Part shown: positions 11,715 to 24,419 of the stretch, one piece after another
Layout: each line of letters starts with the position of its first letter
How positions within the stretch are numbered: the stretch's first letter is position 1
Notes under the pieces: model-generated
The model's input: the letters and a program-made list of their open reading frames with translations, nothing else
The model's database searches: none
What the model was told of the DNA's origin: nothing
DNA from: Volvariella volvacea V23
Lineage: Eukaryota > Basidiomycota > Agaricomycetes > Agaricales > Pluteaceae
Length of the DNA stretch: 64,000 nucleotides
Direction: 5' to 3'
Assembly: GCA_000349905.1 (NCBI GenBank)
Contig: KB722749.1
Span: 671,741 to 735,740, forward strand
Position numbers and translations under genes: made by a program

Positions 11715-13307
11715 ATACCGTCGGCCAGTAACCCACCCCTTTTGGCAATTCAACCTGAAGAAGGTACAATCACAACATCAGAGGTGACTCCCTGACCATG
11801 ATATGCATCCTAATACACATAGCAGCGCTCATACTTACCGTGGCAAAATCATGCTGTAGTCCAATGCGTGCAATGCAGTGCAGCGTATGCCGCACGGTAC
11901 CGGTATCGATCTCATCTCATAACCACATACCGTACATTTACTTATCGGTGAGCAAATCAACCCATACGCATACTCCACCTCCAGCGGCGCCCTGTGATCA
12001 CCACTAGCACGACTAGCACTATATTGGAACTACCATACAGCTGGAACAGCTACTTACCGCGGTACAGTGACATATACCGTACAGCACGGAGATGCGTCAG
12101 TATGTCAGTAGCGCCCTAGTACCCCAATCACGCAGGATAGAAATCGCCGAGGACGCGGAGGTGAAATGGACTGTAACCCTGGAAGACGGGCGTTGACACT
12201 GACCGTGACAGCACGCTGCTTATGGTATAGGATGTGTATGTGCCCTACATGGCAGCAAGTCACTTGTGATGGACTCGGTACGGCGCGCTCAAACTTTTAA
12301 TGTACCCAAACCCAGCTCTATGCCCTATCCCGCCGCCCCAAGTTCATTCTGCGGATGTGGGAACACTCCGTGCCCAATCACCCCCGACCAAGGATTACTT
12401 TTATGGACAGGATATTAGCGGACAGCTTTGGGAGTACCGCACTATCGCTACGATAAGATAAGATGCCATGATGTATCACCGCTCATCCCACCCCTATGAC
12501 GTACTGCACCCTATGAAACAAAAATACTTGCATCCAGGCCGGTTCACTCGCTAGCCTTCATCTCCGCCCATACGAGTCCGCACAAATGCTCCCCAATTTA
12601 ACGCAACATCCAGCGCCAACACCAGCTCCAACTCCCAGACACAAAAAGCTACTCCGAGGGACGCGGCCCGTGACCCCCGAGCCATACAAAGCACATCGCA
12701 CCATCCCGACTCCTCTCCAACGGACCTCCACGCGAAACGGACGATATATACCGTACGTACACCCTCAATTCGAACCCACTCGACAGATACTGTCAAACAT
12801 CATATATCATAATTGACCAGCTCCACCGCGGTCACCGTCGACTTACATCCGATCGCTCCTTGCCTGGTCCCTTGCCCCCCTCCCCAACATATCACGATCA
12901 AAGGCTAGCCCAAGGCACCTGCAACCCTACCGAACCCACTGGCAGCCTTGATTGAATGCACCATGAACGCGCTCCGATGTACCGCTGCCCCTCCACACAC
13001 AAAAAGTCTATCTATCTATATCTCAACGTTACTGTATCATCCAGGTACAACAAGAACGCTCACCTAAATGATCCAAGAGATCAACACTTTAAATACTCTA
13101 AATCCAAGGGCTGTGCAAGCGAATTTTCCCCACCGCCGAAAACCCTCAAAAATCCCACCCAATCAAAACAGACACAAGTGGGCAGTCAATAGCCGGAAGC
13201 GCTCCACACCGTCCCGCACCGCGCCGGCGGAGACACACGTCGTGATGCATATCACGATCAAAAATCGAAGCTGACAAGAGGAAGAAGCGGATGTGGAGGT
13301 GGGGTTG

Positions 13308-13312
13308 AAAAA
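13308..13312 (-). terminator. Pol III terminator of tRNA-Phe
   Basis: Five consecutive T on the minus strand, 15 bases beyond the tRNA 3' end. This is the expected RNA polymerase III stop signal. Confidence 0.7.
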
Positions 13313-13327
13313 TACAACAATAAGTTT

Positions 13328-13418
13328 GGGGGCACCGCGGATTGAACGCGGGACCTTTAGAATACACCCCTGTTTGAAGTGCTTCAGTCTACTGCTCTCC
13401 CAACTGAGCTATGCCCCC
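13328..13418 (-). tRNA. tRNA-Phe(GAA) with a 19-nt intron
   Basis: A full cloverleaf folds on the minus strand. The acceptor stem GGGGGCA/TGCCCCC is perfect (7 bp). The D arm has GCTC/GAGC with an AGTTGGGA loop. The T arm has CCGCG/CGCGG around TTCAATC. The anticodon loop starts CTGAAG, giving anticodon GAA at 13385-13383. A 19-nt insertion (13381-13363) follows the base 3' of the anticodon, the canonical place for nuclear tRNA introns. The mature length is 72 nt before CCA addition. The first pair of the anticodon stem is a G-A mismatch; the other stems pair cleanly. It decodes UUC/UUU. Confidence 0.93.
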
Positions 13419-14528
13419 AGTTGAAAACGCTGTTGTAATGGCGCAACTCGAACAGTAAGGCGTCGCTTGCGAGCGCGATGAAGGCACAGCGGCTGCGGAG
13501 CGCCCTTACATGTAAGTATTTCTACATTCCTGGGTCATACTCGAAAGGGTCGAAAGCATTCCAAAGTGTCAACGCTCATGATTCATGAAAATGGCTGCCC
13601 TGAAATTGATTTTTCCCCCTTGCAACTGCTTCTTAAGATCCGATTATCAGTGTGCTATTTGGAGTGCGTTCCGGGATGCTATCAAGACCCATGGACAGGT
13701 GTCGATGTCGTATCGTGCTGCTGCAGGAGATTGCCAGGTCCAGAGTGGTCATTTGCATTCTTGCCTCTTGGTCATAAGGCGTGGTGGTGTGCATCTCGAC
13801 AGACACTAGTCTGAGAGACCACACCGGGTAGTTGCGATGTCGAGAAACGACCAGACCATACGCGTTAATTGCGCAATGTATTGCTTGGGAGGACATACGA
13901 GATTGTACGTCATAATAAGGTATTTACCGCGTATAAGCATTTGTACCAACCAGTGGAGGAAACTGGTGGAGTATAGGCGTAAGTTAGGAACAGTGGAGCT
14001 TCAGCTGTAAATGGTGACGGGGAAGAACATTTTATGTCCATTTCAGCCGTTCTGGTCGATGCCCACGCCCGTGGATTCCTGGGGGACCTGAAAGAGGCTC
14101 ATGACCTCCAGATCATGGAATAACTGCGGCTGAAAGGACCTTTTAGTGGGACAGTGGGGGAATTATGTTTCCCTGAAAAGCTTGTTGATGCAATATGACT
14201 TCTTTCCTTCAAGAGCATTAAGGGGTCGGCTGGATTCAATAGAAGGAAGACAGGAAGGAAGGGCCTTGAGCCTTAAGGAAACAAGGCAAGCAACGGGGCC
14301 GCCTTGAGGATCCAGAAGTACGAGAACCACAACGTTATCGCTGAGGCCAGATTGCGAAACGATTTCACAATCTGCTGCTTTTGACCCTCGACTCCATCGT
14401 CACCACCGCCATCATCATCACCATCTTCTTCCACGGCCCACCGGTCGCGGCGCGGTCGTAGATCAGCTTATACGTGTGCCGTCACCGGAGTCCTTTCCTT
14501 TTCCCATCCACGTTGGCCGTCCCGCACC
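13419..14528. other. Intergenic, includes the promoter region of the membrane-protein gene
   Basis: About 1.1 kb between tRNA-Phe and the next plus-strand start. I find no supported gene. A short CAT/CCA-rich patch lies at about 14400-14430, in the likely 5' leader of the next gene. Confidence 0.5.
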
Positions 14529-16935
14529 ATGGGCATCAGCGTGAAAGTCATAGCAGCATCCGTCGCGACGGGGGAACGGCCGTTCGTCCACTTTGCCCAG
14601 GGCGAGCCACAGACCCGCGACCCAAAATCGACCATGCCCAAAGGGAGGGCGAACACGTATCCGACGGGCATACTCAGACACGCCTCGGCCTCCTCGTCGC
14701 ACTCGAGCTCGGGCTCTGCCCGTAGACCCAAGCTCCATCCAATCATCACCAGCCCTGCCAGTTCCACCAAGAGCCAGCCATCGCACACCACCTCCAGCTC
14801 AAAATCCGCACGGACGAGAGGGGGGACGAGCGTCGAGTCAGGCAGTGTCCAGTCGTGCAATACACGTGCAAATGAAAGAAGGGCCAAACCCGTCGCTGAG
14901 GAGGAAGTATCAGGAGGGACAGCTGAGACCCCGAATCCGCGTTCCCAAAATCAGAAGCCTGCCAATGACACCACCGCCACAGCAGCTTTTTCAATTTCCT
15001 CCCATCCTCCAAGTCCGAGATCGAGGGACCCGAGTAGTGCCTCGATTGCTGCAGAAGTAAATAAAACCGCAGGGACTGGTTATCGTCGTCGCTCCAGCTC
15101 TGCCTCTGCTCCCCATCCTCCTCGTCTGGCGCCCGTAGACTCGCCGCACGCACACGGAACTGCACCTGGCTCTGCCCAGACAGCCGCGACAACCACGATC
15201 ACGACGTCAGCGACATCACGACTGCGGACTAGTCCCGAGAGGACGAGGAGAGATAGCGTGTTGGATCGAGTGCCAGAAGACGGGTCTATGAATTTTGAAC
15301 CCGGTGCTGGCAATGCCAGCGGGCCATCAGCCTTGCCTCGTCCCTTCACTGGTTTCAATAACGATGACAGCGACGAAGAGACAGAGTCTCTGCTAGAAGA
15401 GGAACTCGAAACAGAGGGACTTTACGTTGGTGAGTTAGCAACTGCATTGTCTCTCATGAGCAACCAAATCCTGATCTTGCTGCCGACAGGTTCCTACAAG
15501 AGCCTCATACTATCCTACACACTAGTCCCCATCGTCTTCACCTCGTTTTTGATCCTCCTCGCATTCCTACCCACCATCGCGTATCCGATTATCAACACAC
15601 CGCCTTCCTATCCGTACAGCTCCCTCCTTCCTTATCCCCTTCCGGAGCTCCTAACCGCAATTTGCGCCTGGTCCTTATCTCACCACCTCCGCGAACCGCT
15701 ATACTCTCTAACCCTCTTCCTCACCAACCCGTTCAATTCGCTGAACAACGACCAAATTCCAGTCCCCTCTCCACTTACCCATCTCCTGTCAACGACTCTT
15801 CACACCTTCTTTTCGCTCCTCCTACGCCAAGCAACAATCATTGTCCTGGCAATTGCGCATTACATGGTCTTTGGCCATCCTACATGGCACGACTGGGCCT
15901 TTAGGAGAGTCTGGTGGATCGGGCTAGGGTGGTCCTTCGCAGAATCATTAGTAGCCATCAAGCAAGGTTACGAAGGAATTGCACTGTACAAGGACGTACT
16001 CGTACCCTCGCCTCTATCGAGGTTCAAGGGAACAGGGAATGGCCCAATGAATGGCGCTTGGGGTGAATATACGCCTCTGAGTCGGCAGCGGTCGTATGGT
16101 GCTACAGAAACTTCTGGTATGTCCACTCTCGATGGCGCTGCTGAGCGAATAGCTCATAACGAGATAGGCCAAGTCGGAAGCACAAAAAGCAGACAAATCT
16201 CACCACCTGCTGGCGGCCTGGGAACCACAGATCCCGAGCGCCCTGTCTACGACAGCCCCGTTGATCTATTGGGACCAGACCGCGAAAGTGCTTTACCTCG
16301 CAGTAACTCAAAGGGCAAGATGGGCAACGGCAAAGCCATCATTGGCCCTGCTTCTAGTTATCACTCGGAGGAAGAACTGGAGATTGAGGTGGATAGGAAC
16401 TTGGAACAACTCAACGCTCTGAAGGCGAGAGAAGAGTTGGAAGAGGTGTATGGGATTCCGTTTATAGTAAGCATCCTGTTTCTTCTCCACTTTTTTGGTT
16501 TGGTGGGCATGATGGCTCATGATATCCCCTATACAGCGTATACCAATCTTTATCTCTTGTCTCCAACGTATCAACAGCCTCCTCCTCTCCCTCGGATTCT
16601 TCCTACTCCTTTCATCAGCCTACATCCGCTCCACATTCTCCCATCCGCCTCTCCCCTCTCCCCTCCCTTCCTCTCTCGACTCCGTCATCTCCTCCGAATC
16701 TCATTCAATATCCTCCCATCTCCCCTCCCTACTCCACGAGAGATCACACGTGAAATCAAACACCTACCTCCTAGCAACCCTTCCAATCCTCTTCGTCGCA
16801 CACCTAACCCTGGAAATTTTACACACTCCCATGGTGCTGCCCCGCATCGGGGTACACACGGCTGTCTACATCGCCCTGTTGGTTTCACTAGGGAGCTTCT
16901 TTGCAGGCCTGGCTATGTGGGAGGCTCTCTCATGA
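14529..16935 (+). CDS. Predicted multi-pass membrane protein, conserved in fungi, function unknown
   Basis: Exons 14529-15429, 15490-16466 and 16537-16935 give 758 residues. The introns are 60 nt (GTGAGT...GACAG, in frame and open) and 70 nt (GTAAGC...TACAG). Residues 1-300 are Ser/Thr/Pro-rich and probably cytosolic, ending in an acidic patch DDSDEETESLLEEELETE. From about 303 come hydrophobic helices: LILSYTLVPIVFTSFLILL, then LPELLTAICAW, HTFFSLLLRQATIIVLAIAHYMVFG and WWIGLGWSFAESLVAI. A second Ser-rich loop follows (about 470-610). Three further helices end at SLGSFFAGLAMWEALS. I see no transporter signature or catalytic motif and cannot name the family. A second in-frame ATG at 14634 also has good context, so the N-terminus could be 35 residues shorter. 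Confidence 0.85.
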
Positions 16936-19401
16936 TAACATAACGAGAGACCCTTCCTTCTCTTACACACCAAAAAACCAACAGCACAGAAAATGACGCG
17001 ATAATGGAAGCAGGGTGGTGGAGTTTTTGTACGAGAGAGGTGGCATTGCACGGTTTTCAATTGGGAGTTGGAGTCACCACAAGGCTCCCAGGCCCCAGGG
17101 ACGAGGTGGAGTGATAAAGCGGACGCAGTATCCAGCCTCTTTCTCCTTCTCTTCCTTTCTTTTGAGTTTGACACAAAAATTTTTTCATTCCTCGTTCTCT
17201 TACTCTCTTTCCTCAACCCTTGTATACTGTACGCGATACTTCCTTTCTCTCTCTCCACTTGGCACGAGACCCTACGATCCATAATGACCACGCGCGAGCG
17301 AACCGACTCGATTTTCGGCGCTGACGATTTTACTGATTTTTTTTTCCCGCCTTTTTTTGTCGTATATTTTATGCTCGTTTTGCTTTCATTTCCCGTTCCT
17401 GTTCTGGTTTTTCTCGCTTATCTGAATCGTATTCATCGCTTTGCTTTGCTCCTTTCTTCTGCAACTCATTCTGTCGTATTTACAGTACAATGGGGGTTAT
17501 ATAGGATACAAGCTCGTGACTTGCATTCTCCAAAAAAAAAAAACAATGTTAATACTAAAATTACCTACCCGTGCACCGAATTCGAGTGCTTAATCCATGT
17601 GGTATATAGGCAATCCTACAGTTCAAGCTTGCACGCTCCCTCGTTCTGTGCGCTCTTCTCGAAATCACGCTCCAGCTCTCGTCACGTCAACAGCAGGACC
17701 CTTTCCCTACACTCACCCCAAAATCGCCCAGTGAAAGCCTGCCCGTGACGACGAATATCCATAAATGTAATGAATGCACCGCATGCACCCTTGCCTCGAA
17801 TACGATTCGAATCTATAGCCAGACCCCCGCTCCCCTTTCGTGCTCATTCATTCCGACTAACCATTCACAATCGACCTAGCCCCTATACTTCTGAGGGGTC
17901 AACACGACGTTGTACTCGAGTACATGTACGTTAATTTAATGGTTAATATTAATACCGTCGACGTCGATCCGTGCTAGATATATAATTGCCACGAGTGCTT
18001 CGTGTGTTATATGAGCTGACTGGGTGTGCGGGGGGCGACAATTCGAACCACCAGCTCCCCCTCTCCCCGTTTCTCGCTGTGGGGTACCATAGTTACTCGA
18101 ATTGCGTATGGCAGCTGATCGCTGATGTGTGTCGAGCGTGTCAGTGCTGTTTTGTTAATTCATCGGTTGGTATGAAATGTTGTACTTACTATATAACTTG
18201 TGACCACGTTGTTAAGCCGAGTTTGAGTAAATCCTGCCGTCACGGCCGAATTCCTCTGAATGACAAAAAGAATTGCGTGGGCCAAGTGAGTTCATCAAGA
18301 TGAGACTCCCAACAAGAGGTACGCATATCACTGGGGCAGTGCTGCTCATCAGTCTCCAGCCTAATACCGCCTTAATGGTTCCAGCTTTCGGGGTGTGTTA
18401 TCCCATTCTGGACCAGATGCCTACCATTCAACACTTGGCAAGGAGAGAGGCGTTTTGAACACCGTGCAGTGGAGTCTTTATTAATCCCATGCACCGAGCC
18501 ATGACTCCCTTACATTAATACGCATCGTGTGAAACCCTATGGTGATGGTTAATATTAGCATTAAAAGGCGTCATAGCCACTAACGAGTGAAATCAACGTG
18601 GAACTTACATAGCGGTTTGATGAATGGGGACCGCTCCTATGCAAATAAATGACCATGGTGGCGTTGCATGCTTCTGATTCTATAACCGAACCAGCTTGCA
18701 TCAAAGAAACGGCATCAAGACGGTCTAGAAACATGACGGTGCCGTAGCTGCACAACTGAACGATCCACAGTAACTGAACTGAGAGTTTCGGACATAGAGG
18801 ACGACGGAGATATCAGCGTAGCGTAGTGCCCCCGGTGAACTTGTTCGGTATTACAACCGAACTGCTGCTCAAGCGTTCCAAGCAACCGCGTACATCGTAG
18901 CGCCTGCTAATCACCCTCCAATTCCCCCGAGCATCGACGTTTCAATTGCGCGGGGAGCAGCTTGATTGGCTCTGGCGTTCCCGCGAAGCCCTTCCAGAGC
19001 AGTTCCAACTAAGAAGAGAACTGAATTGAGGCTGATCGCTTCTGTCACCTCTTTATCCACATTCGCAATGGCACGCTTTTTCTTGTGGGTCTGTAAACCT
19101 GAGGTGACAGGAGCCTCATGTTTGTTGTTGCCGCGAATACGCTCGCACAAGGCCCCTTCGTGACCGAGCCGTCACCCGCGGGGATCTTCAAAGTGTGAAG
19201 GGATGACGTGCGAGGTAAGGTACGAAAACCTCGAATTTGACCTTAATTTCAAATACCCCCGCACTTGTCAAGTTTTTCTCGATTCAGGAGGGCACTCTGG
19301 AGATACCGGTGTCGTAATATCTAAGGTGATTATACAGAAGGCCCAGGACCAACTGTAAGCGACGAGAACCGGGAAGATGGGGCATGAGTAATTGTGCTGG
19401 C

Positions 19402-19420
19402 CGAGGACATGATGTCCTCG
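19402..19420. repeat. 19-bp perfect palindrome
   Basis: CGAGGACAT, one G, then ATGTCCTCG: two perfect 9-base arms around a single-base centre. Confidence 0.85.
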
Positions 19421-21979
19421 CAGTTGAATTCCGACTTACACGGAGGACATCTACTCAGCAATCCCACGTTGGCTTGAACGAAGCACTGGAAGACCTCAAG
19501 TAAGCCATCCACTCACTGACAGTGGTGCCGAATATGGCGCATATATGCGTCCCGAAATGGTTGTGGTGAGCACGGGTTGCGGGTGGTAAATTAACTAGGC
19601 CCCTCGCTATTGTTCAGTTCGACTCGAAGCTCACAATTAAATTGGAGCCATACTGCTATTCGGGGACAAAACTACGCCGATAGGGTGGCCCTCCGTTCAT
19701 ATATGCTCGCCCATAACGCAATGCCTCATCTAAGGGTAGGTAGCGGAGTAGGTGATGCGAGAAGCCTCCTGTAAAACGGTTATTGCTGAGGAACAATTGC
19801 GCCTGGGAATACAAAGGTGATGCACCTGAACGTATCGCACCAATTCTGGCTCCATCGTCGTGATCCATCCGTCATACGGGTGACAATCGAGGTTGCCGCA
19901 AATACCGCAAGGTCGTGCATCGCGCCTTTTGAATCATATGGCCCTTTAGTGATCTTCCCAATCCTAAAGGGTGCTGACTCCAGAGGGTCGGCTTAAGTGC
20001 GTGCCGTGAGGCCTGAAGGTGGGTTCGAGGCCCACTTCCTGCAAGGTGATCCTGACCAACTGACGAGAGTGTGCTGTTATCGTGGACATCGTGGACATCG
20101 CACAACCCAAATAGGGGCATAGGGGTCCGTGACAGTAGCTGTCAAGGCAATATCGTAAGTGAACTGGATCGAGGCATGTGGGCGAACAAGTCGAATGTCG
20201 GTTGTGCGGGCAAGGCTTGGATTATTATATGCTTATGGAAGGCTGGAGAAGAAGTTTAGGCAAGTGCCCTGAGTTAGCCCAATGGAAAATATTGATTAAG
20301 GAAGTTCGGTCCGAACACGATAAGCGCTGCCAGAAAATTGGGATGAGCCACTTACCAAGTCCTCGCAATGCAGGTGCACTCAGTGCATGTACGGCGAATG
20401 TGCCGGTTGGCTCGCAAAACTTCAAGATCGTTGTGGCTGACAGCGAGAGGGTAGGAAAATGGAGCTGACCTGCATAGCTGTCATGCAGGACGCATACTGA
20501 CAGTTGAAATGTAGTCACTGAATGAACCAATATGGACACACTTTGAGACAATGAACCAGACATCCGCTTGCGGTCAGGGGTTTGCGGAGTCGGAGGCTGA
20601 CACAACGGACGTTGGCCCGCTCGCACCAGTTCTGCTGCTGTGCGTCTAGTGATTGAGCAGGGGCAAGAGTAATTTTGCTTCGAGTTGTCTGCCGGCGGAA
20701 GTGCTGCTCGAGATTACACGCTCTTCCCGGCAATCCCTACCCTGTCGATTCTCCGTATGTCGCAGTGACGAAATGATATATCTCGTCTGGGGAATAATTG
20801 GCACTTTCGCTACTATGGAAATATAAAAGCCAGTGTTTCGAGTACAAATGGGCATTAACTGGACACAGACCCAGGGTCCCTTTCGTTCTGGAATCTTTTA
20901 AGCTCCCGATCTGCTTCGAGTCGACTCCCGCCTGAAATTCCACACATTTAATAATTAGTCTTTCTCATGCTCTTGTGATGCTGATTGCAACTCACCACCT
21001 GATTGATCAGATCGTGCATAGGTTGAGATGCTGAATTTCCCTCCTCAGACCCAGCGAGTTCTCGATGTGGTGTTGCGGTTCCCACTGGTCGATGTTGGTC
21101 TCGAATCCATCATATGACACCGTGAGTAACAGGGGTTTCAGGGCCAGAGAGCTCAGAGAGTGTTCATCTCAAAAGCTGCGCATAGAGGGAGGCTTCAACT
21201 TGGATGGTGGGCAAGGGCGCTATTGAAACTTTAGGACTATCGCCATCCAGTTATGGGAATTCAGTGCCAGAAGCGTGTCTGTAACTCGTTACCGTGACAA
21301 TTTCGGGACTCATTACTGCACTTGTACTTCTCCCTGACGGTGCTGCGCTTCATAGACGAGGCGTTTACGATCCAGCATTGATATGAAGCTTTCCAGGTGC
21401 GATGATGCTGATGAAAGTGTAAGCTTATTCATGATCAAATCCAGGCGCATGAGATCATAATGGCGGACGCACGGCGGCAAAATGGGCATACTTCTGCATA
21501 GGATCGACTGGCTTGATGGACTGGAACTTTGGCGAGCCACGCATGGCGTTCGCGTTCACGAACTGCCAGAGATTGCTCATACGCAAGCGACGGAGCTGTC
21601 TGGTAGTTGGTGATCGCATTACAGATGATAGCCTCGACATTACGATCACCCAAGACGATTATGGAGTGTCGTTTTCCTGCGATCAACTGTCTGTGTTGGT
21701 TCAGCCCGCGCTTGGAGTTGGCAAGTGTCGTACTCCGAGTCCGAAGCCAGTGACCGTCAACCCTGACGCTACTCGGAGAATGTACATGCCATAGCATGAC
21801 ATTAATTGGTTCTCGGTCTAGCAGCACGTCATCCAGTATGGAGATGGGCACGTTCTAGTCATTGGGAACCACTTGCAAGCGCAAGGGCATTGCATTAATA
21901 TCAACAAACCAGTGTCCATGGATATTAATGCCCCAGGTGCGTCAAAATGGAGGATGTCCAGCGTCCCGTGTGCAGGCAT

Positions 21980-21993
21980 GCGCATATATGCGC
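21980..21993. repeat. 14-bp perfect palindrome GCGCATATATGCGC
   Basis: The sequence is fully self-complementary. Its core also occurs as the palindrome CGCATATATGCG at 19538-19549. Confidence 0.85.
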
Positions 21994-23309
21994 CCAATAC
22001 TCGGATGGCTCAATAATGCCCCTTGACGGAGCGCCTTGGTTCTGGATCCAAACGCGCTTGGTATAGGTAAATATTCGTAACTCGAGGCGCGCACATTCAT
22101 CGCTTTCCCCCTGACACAATTGCTGCTTCAGCCTTGCAACGTCAAGTTGGTGAACCCCACGCCCACACTCATATAGTCAAACTGATTTCATTTGCTCCAT
22201 TCGTCTAGAGCTCTATCTGAAGTTTGACATCCTATTGTGACTCGGCTGCCAGTGCTGAAACTCGCTGGTTCTGCCTCTATAGCCAAGCACGAGCTCGAGC
22301 ATAGCATTACCAAACTGTTACCAGGTGTTGAACACCGAGTCCATTTCACCGAAGCAGCCTTGGGATTGGGACCAATAGAATATGGACCAACGTGACTAAA
22401 CGGGAACATAGAGTTGTGACCGGCGAAAGGGAGGGGTATGAATTTGGTGCCCAAATCAAGCGAAGCGGTGCAACCCCATACCAAACTTGATTGTTCCTTC
22501 ACAAAACGGGGATCGGATGATCGTTTTGTTGGCAGAGAAGGGGATATAAGACGTCGGGGCTTGACGGATGGCGGGAGATCGAAACGGTCAAGTACGCGTC
22601 GACGGGAGGAGCGCAAGACATGACAGGTCGTTAACATTCCAAAGTGATCGGGCATATGAACTGGACCTTGACAGACGGGTTTGGATGAGATCCCAACAGC
22701 ACGAGGATAGAACACCGACAGGCACGGTGATGTGCGAAGGTGATGGTGGACGATACACCAGCAGTACGGAGTGCTTTCCTGTTTGAGTGCTTTCTGTCAG
22801 ATTTTGAAGGATGATAGAAGAATCTGTTGAGGGGTATGGTAAGGGGAGCTGCACGGGGAACAACAAGGGGTTCGGGTAGGAGGAAGAAGACTGGTGGTTG
22901 GTTAAGTGGCCATGGCACGTAAAAACGGAATGGTGACAGGAAAGGAAAACAGGGTCAGACTTCGTTCCCTCTACAGGCCGTATGTAATGGCTTCACGGGG
23001 ATGTGACGCATCGATCTCGATAGATCAACTCCAATCCTTCGTTCTCTCTTCTCGTTTTTGTCGTACGCGCTACTTCTGATTCGGTCAACGGTAAAGAGGT
23101 ACGATGTCATGGCATTCATTTCGTTTTCCGGCCTATTTACTGTGCAGAGTATCGAATTAGGAACCAAGGATTCGCGAATCGAGGAAGATGTTTCTAATTC
23201 GAGGTGAACCTGGATCGAGTAGGCCGGTTTAGTTGGTTGCAAGGCCGGTTCGTTTGGTTTTGATATGTATGGCTTCCTAAGATTGATCTGACAGTCGCCG
23301 CTCCAAGGT

Positions 23310-23318
23310 TATATAAAT
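23310..23318 (+). promoter_or_regulatory. TATA box of the Pro-rich protein gene
   Basis: TATATAAAT begins 79 bases upstream of the chosen ATG at 23389, a usual distance for a short 5' leader. It supports that start. Confidence 0.6.
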
Positions 23319-23388
23319 TCTGGCAATGATCCTTTAAGTTGCTGCCTTGCTATACTCTCCCTCAAGACATCCTTCTGTCAAAATCACC

Positions 23389-24419
23389 ATGTCCTTTCAT
23401 CTTCGTCCAGTGTCGGATAATTCGCCATCGCCCAACTCCGTCTCGTCCATCACTCCTCCCAGTGATCGCAGTCCGCCCTTTTCAAAGCCACCCACGACGT
23501 CGCGCACTGTCTCCCCGCCGCCACCTTCGTCTTCTAGGCCCCGGAGACGTCTTTCTCCTTCATCTATCCGAGGTTCGTAGACCCGTTGTCGTTTCACACC
23601 CCATCTCAAGTAATCCCCCCCGCTTGTCAATGACATCTTACGCCTCTAGATGTTGACCTATCTCATACCTCCGAGATGCCTGCGCGAAGATACCCCCCTC
23701 CTCCCACTGGCCACGAACTGATGGCAATGTTCCCACCACCACCCCCAAGTGAATCTCCAGAAATGCGACCAGGTCCGACTAGCGGTTTCTTCCAAAGGCA
23801 AGAAAAAGCCTTCTTCGCTAAGGCAGGAAAGGAAATTGTTCGCGTCCAATTGGATATAGATTTAACCCAAGACGGTATGGACACTGATTCCGTACATTCC
23901 AAGCACCGCGGTAGGGACTTCTCTGGGGTCCGGAATTGGTCTACCCATTCGTCAATAAATACCCATGCCCATAATTCATCCAATCAATCAACACATTCAT
24001 CGACGTCCTCTCAATTATTGCAACCCCTTCCCGTCCCTGCTTCGGTTCCACCTCCGCCTCCCTCAGCTCCAAATGCGTCACCAGCTCCCGTCCCTATGCA
24101 TTATCAGCATCCTGGGCCGCCGAGACCTCAAGCACCCCCAACCCGAACGGGCCCCGTTCCCGTAACACCTTATTCAGTTTCTACACGGTCGCCTCCAGCT
24201 CAGATACCGCCTAATCTCCACCCACAAAGTATACACCAACCTGGTTTGGGGATGCGTAGCCCTCCCCAAGACCCTATCCCGGCAGGCTCTTCTGTTCCGA
24301 AAACAGAATATCCCTCAGAAGGGTATAACGTAGATCTCGATGACTCGTGGAGAACTCCAATACCCTATAATGAACGAAGAAGAGCAGGAAAACATACAAG
24401 GAGAGTCATTGTGAGGTAA
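23389..24419 (+). CDS. Pro/Ser-rich conserved basidiomycete protein, function unknown
   Basis: Exons 23389-23572 and 23650-24419 give 317 residues. The 77-nt intron runs from GTTCGT to CTCTAG and leaves phase 1 on both sides. The second exon carries the blocks I regard as conserved: RRYPPPPTGHELMAMFPP, then GPTSGFFQRQEKAFFAKAGK, then EIVRVQLDID. The C-terminus is WRTPIPYNERRRAGKHTRRV. The middle is a low-complexity Pro/Ser/His linker. I recall similar proteins in other Agaricomycetes annotated only as hypothetical. The basic C-terminus could bind nucleic acid or acidic partners, but this is inference. There is no signal peptide or membrane segment. The TATA box at 23310 fits the start, and an upstream ATG in the same frame at 23347 would add 14 residues. 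Confidence 0.8.

Larger units (their letters stand above)
9488..13307. other. Intergenic, GC-moderate, with short tandem repeats
   Basis: Nearly 4 kb upstream of the large minus-strand gene, ending at the tRNA terminator. Open frames occur on both strands, but none shows a domain, a consistent splice chain or a plausible start. The stretch holds two hexamer microsatellites (listed separately) and three exact copies of ATACCGTAC (11927, 12074, 12748). The first few hundred bases should hold the promoter of the minus-strand gene. Confidence 0.5.
16936..23309. other. Gene-poor stretch, nothing recognised
   Basis: About 6.4 kb with no supported gene. The pyrimidine-rich frame at 17068-17748 looks like 3' flank of the membrane-protein gene read through, not protein. 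Between 18 and 23 kb there are scattered short frames on both strands. Some end in good donors (GTAAGT or GTGAGT on the minus strand near 18606, 19438 and 19515), but I could not join them into a recognisable product. Two perfect palindromes (19402-19420, 21980-21993) and a tRNA-like B box near 20017 occur here. The stretch may hold decayed transposons or a short-exon gene that I cannot see. Confidence 0.45.

Noticed and set aside
17068..17748. 226-codon plus-strand frame after the membrane-protein gene
   Set aside because: It is driven by T/C-rich DNA (long F/L/S runs), has no domain, and begins inside the likely 3' flank.
19942..20045. tRNA-like sequence with a B box (GGTTCGAGGCC) and T-arm hairpin near 20017-20035
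   Set aside because: The T arm GTGGG/CCCAC is good, but no acceptor partner for TTCCTGC exists upstream and there is no room for an anticodon arm between the D-like and T-like hairpins. At most it is a tRNA- or SINE-derived scrap.
22188..22715. 175-codon minus-strand frame
   Set aside because: I briefly considered a flavin monooxygenase, but there is no dinucleotide-binding motif and the plus strand is equally open nearby.
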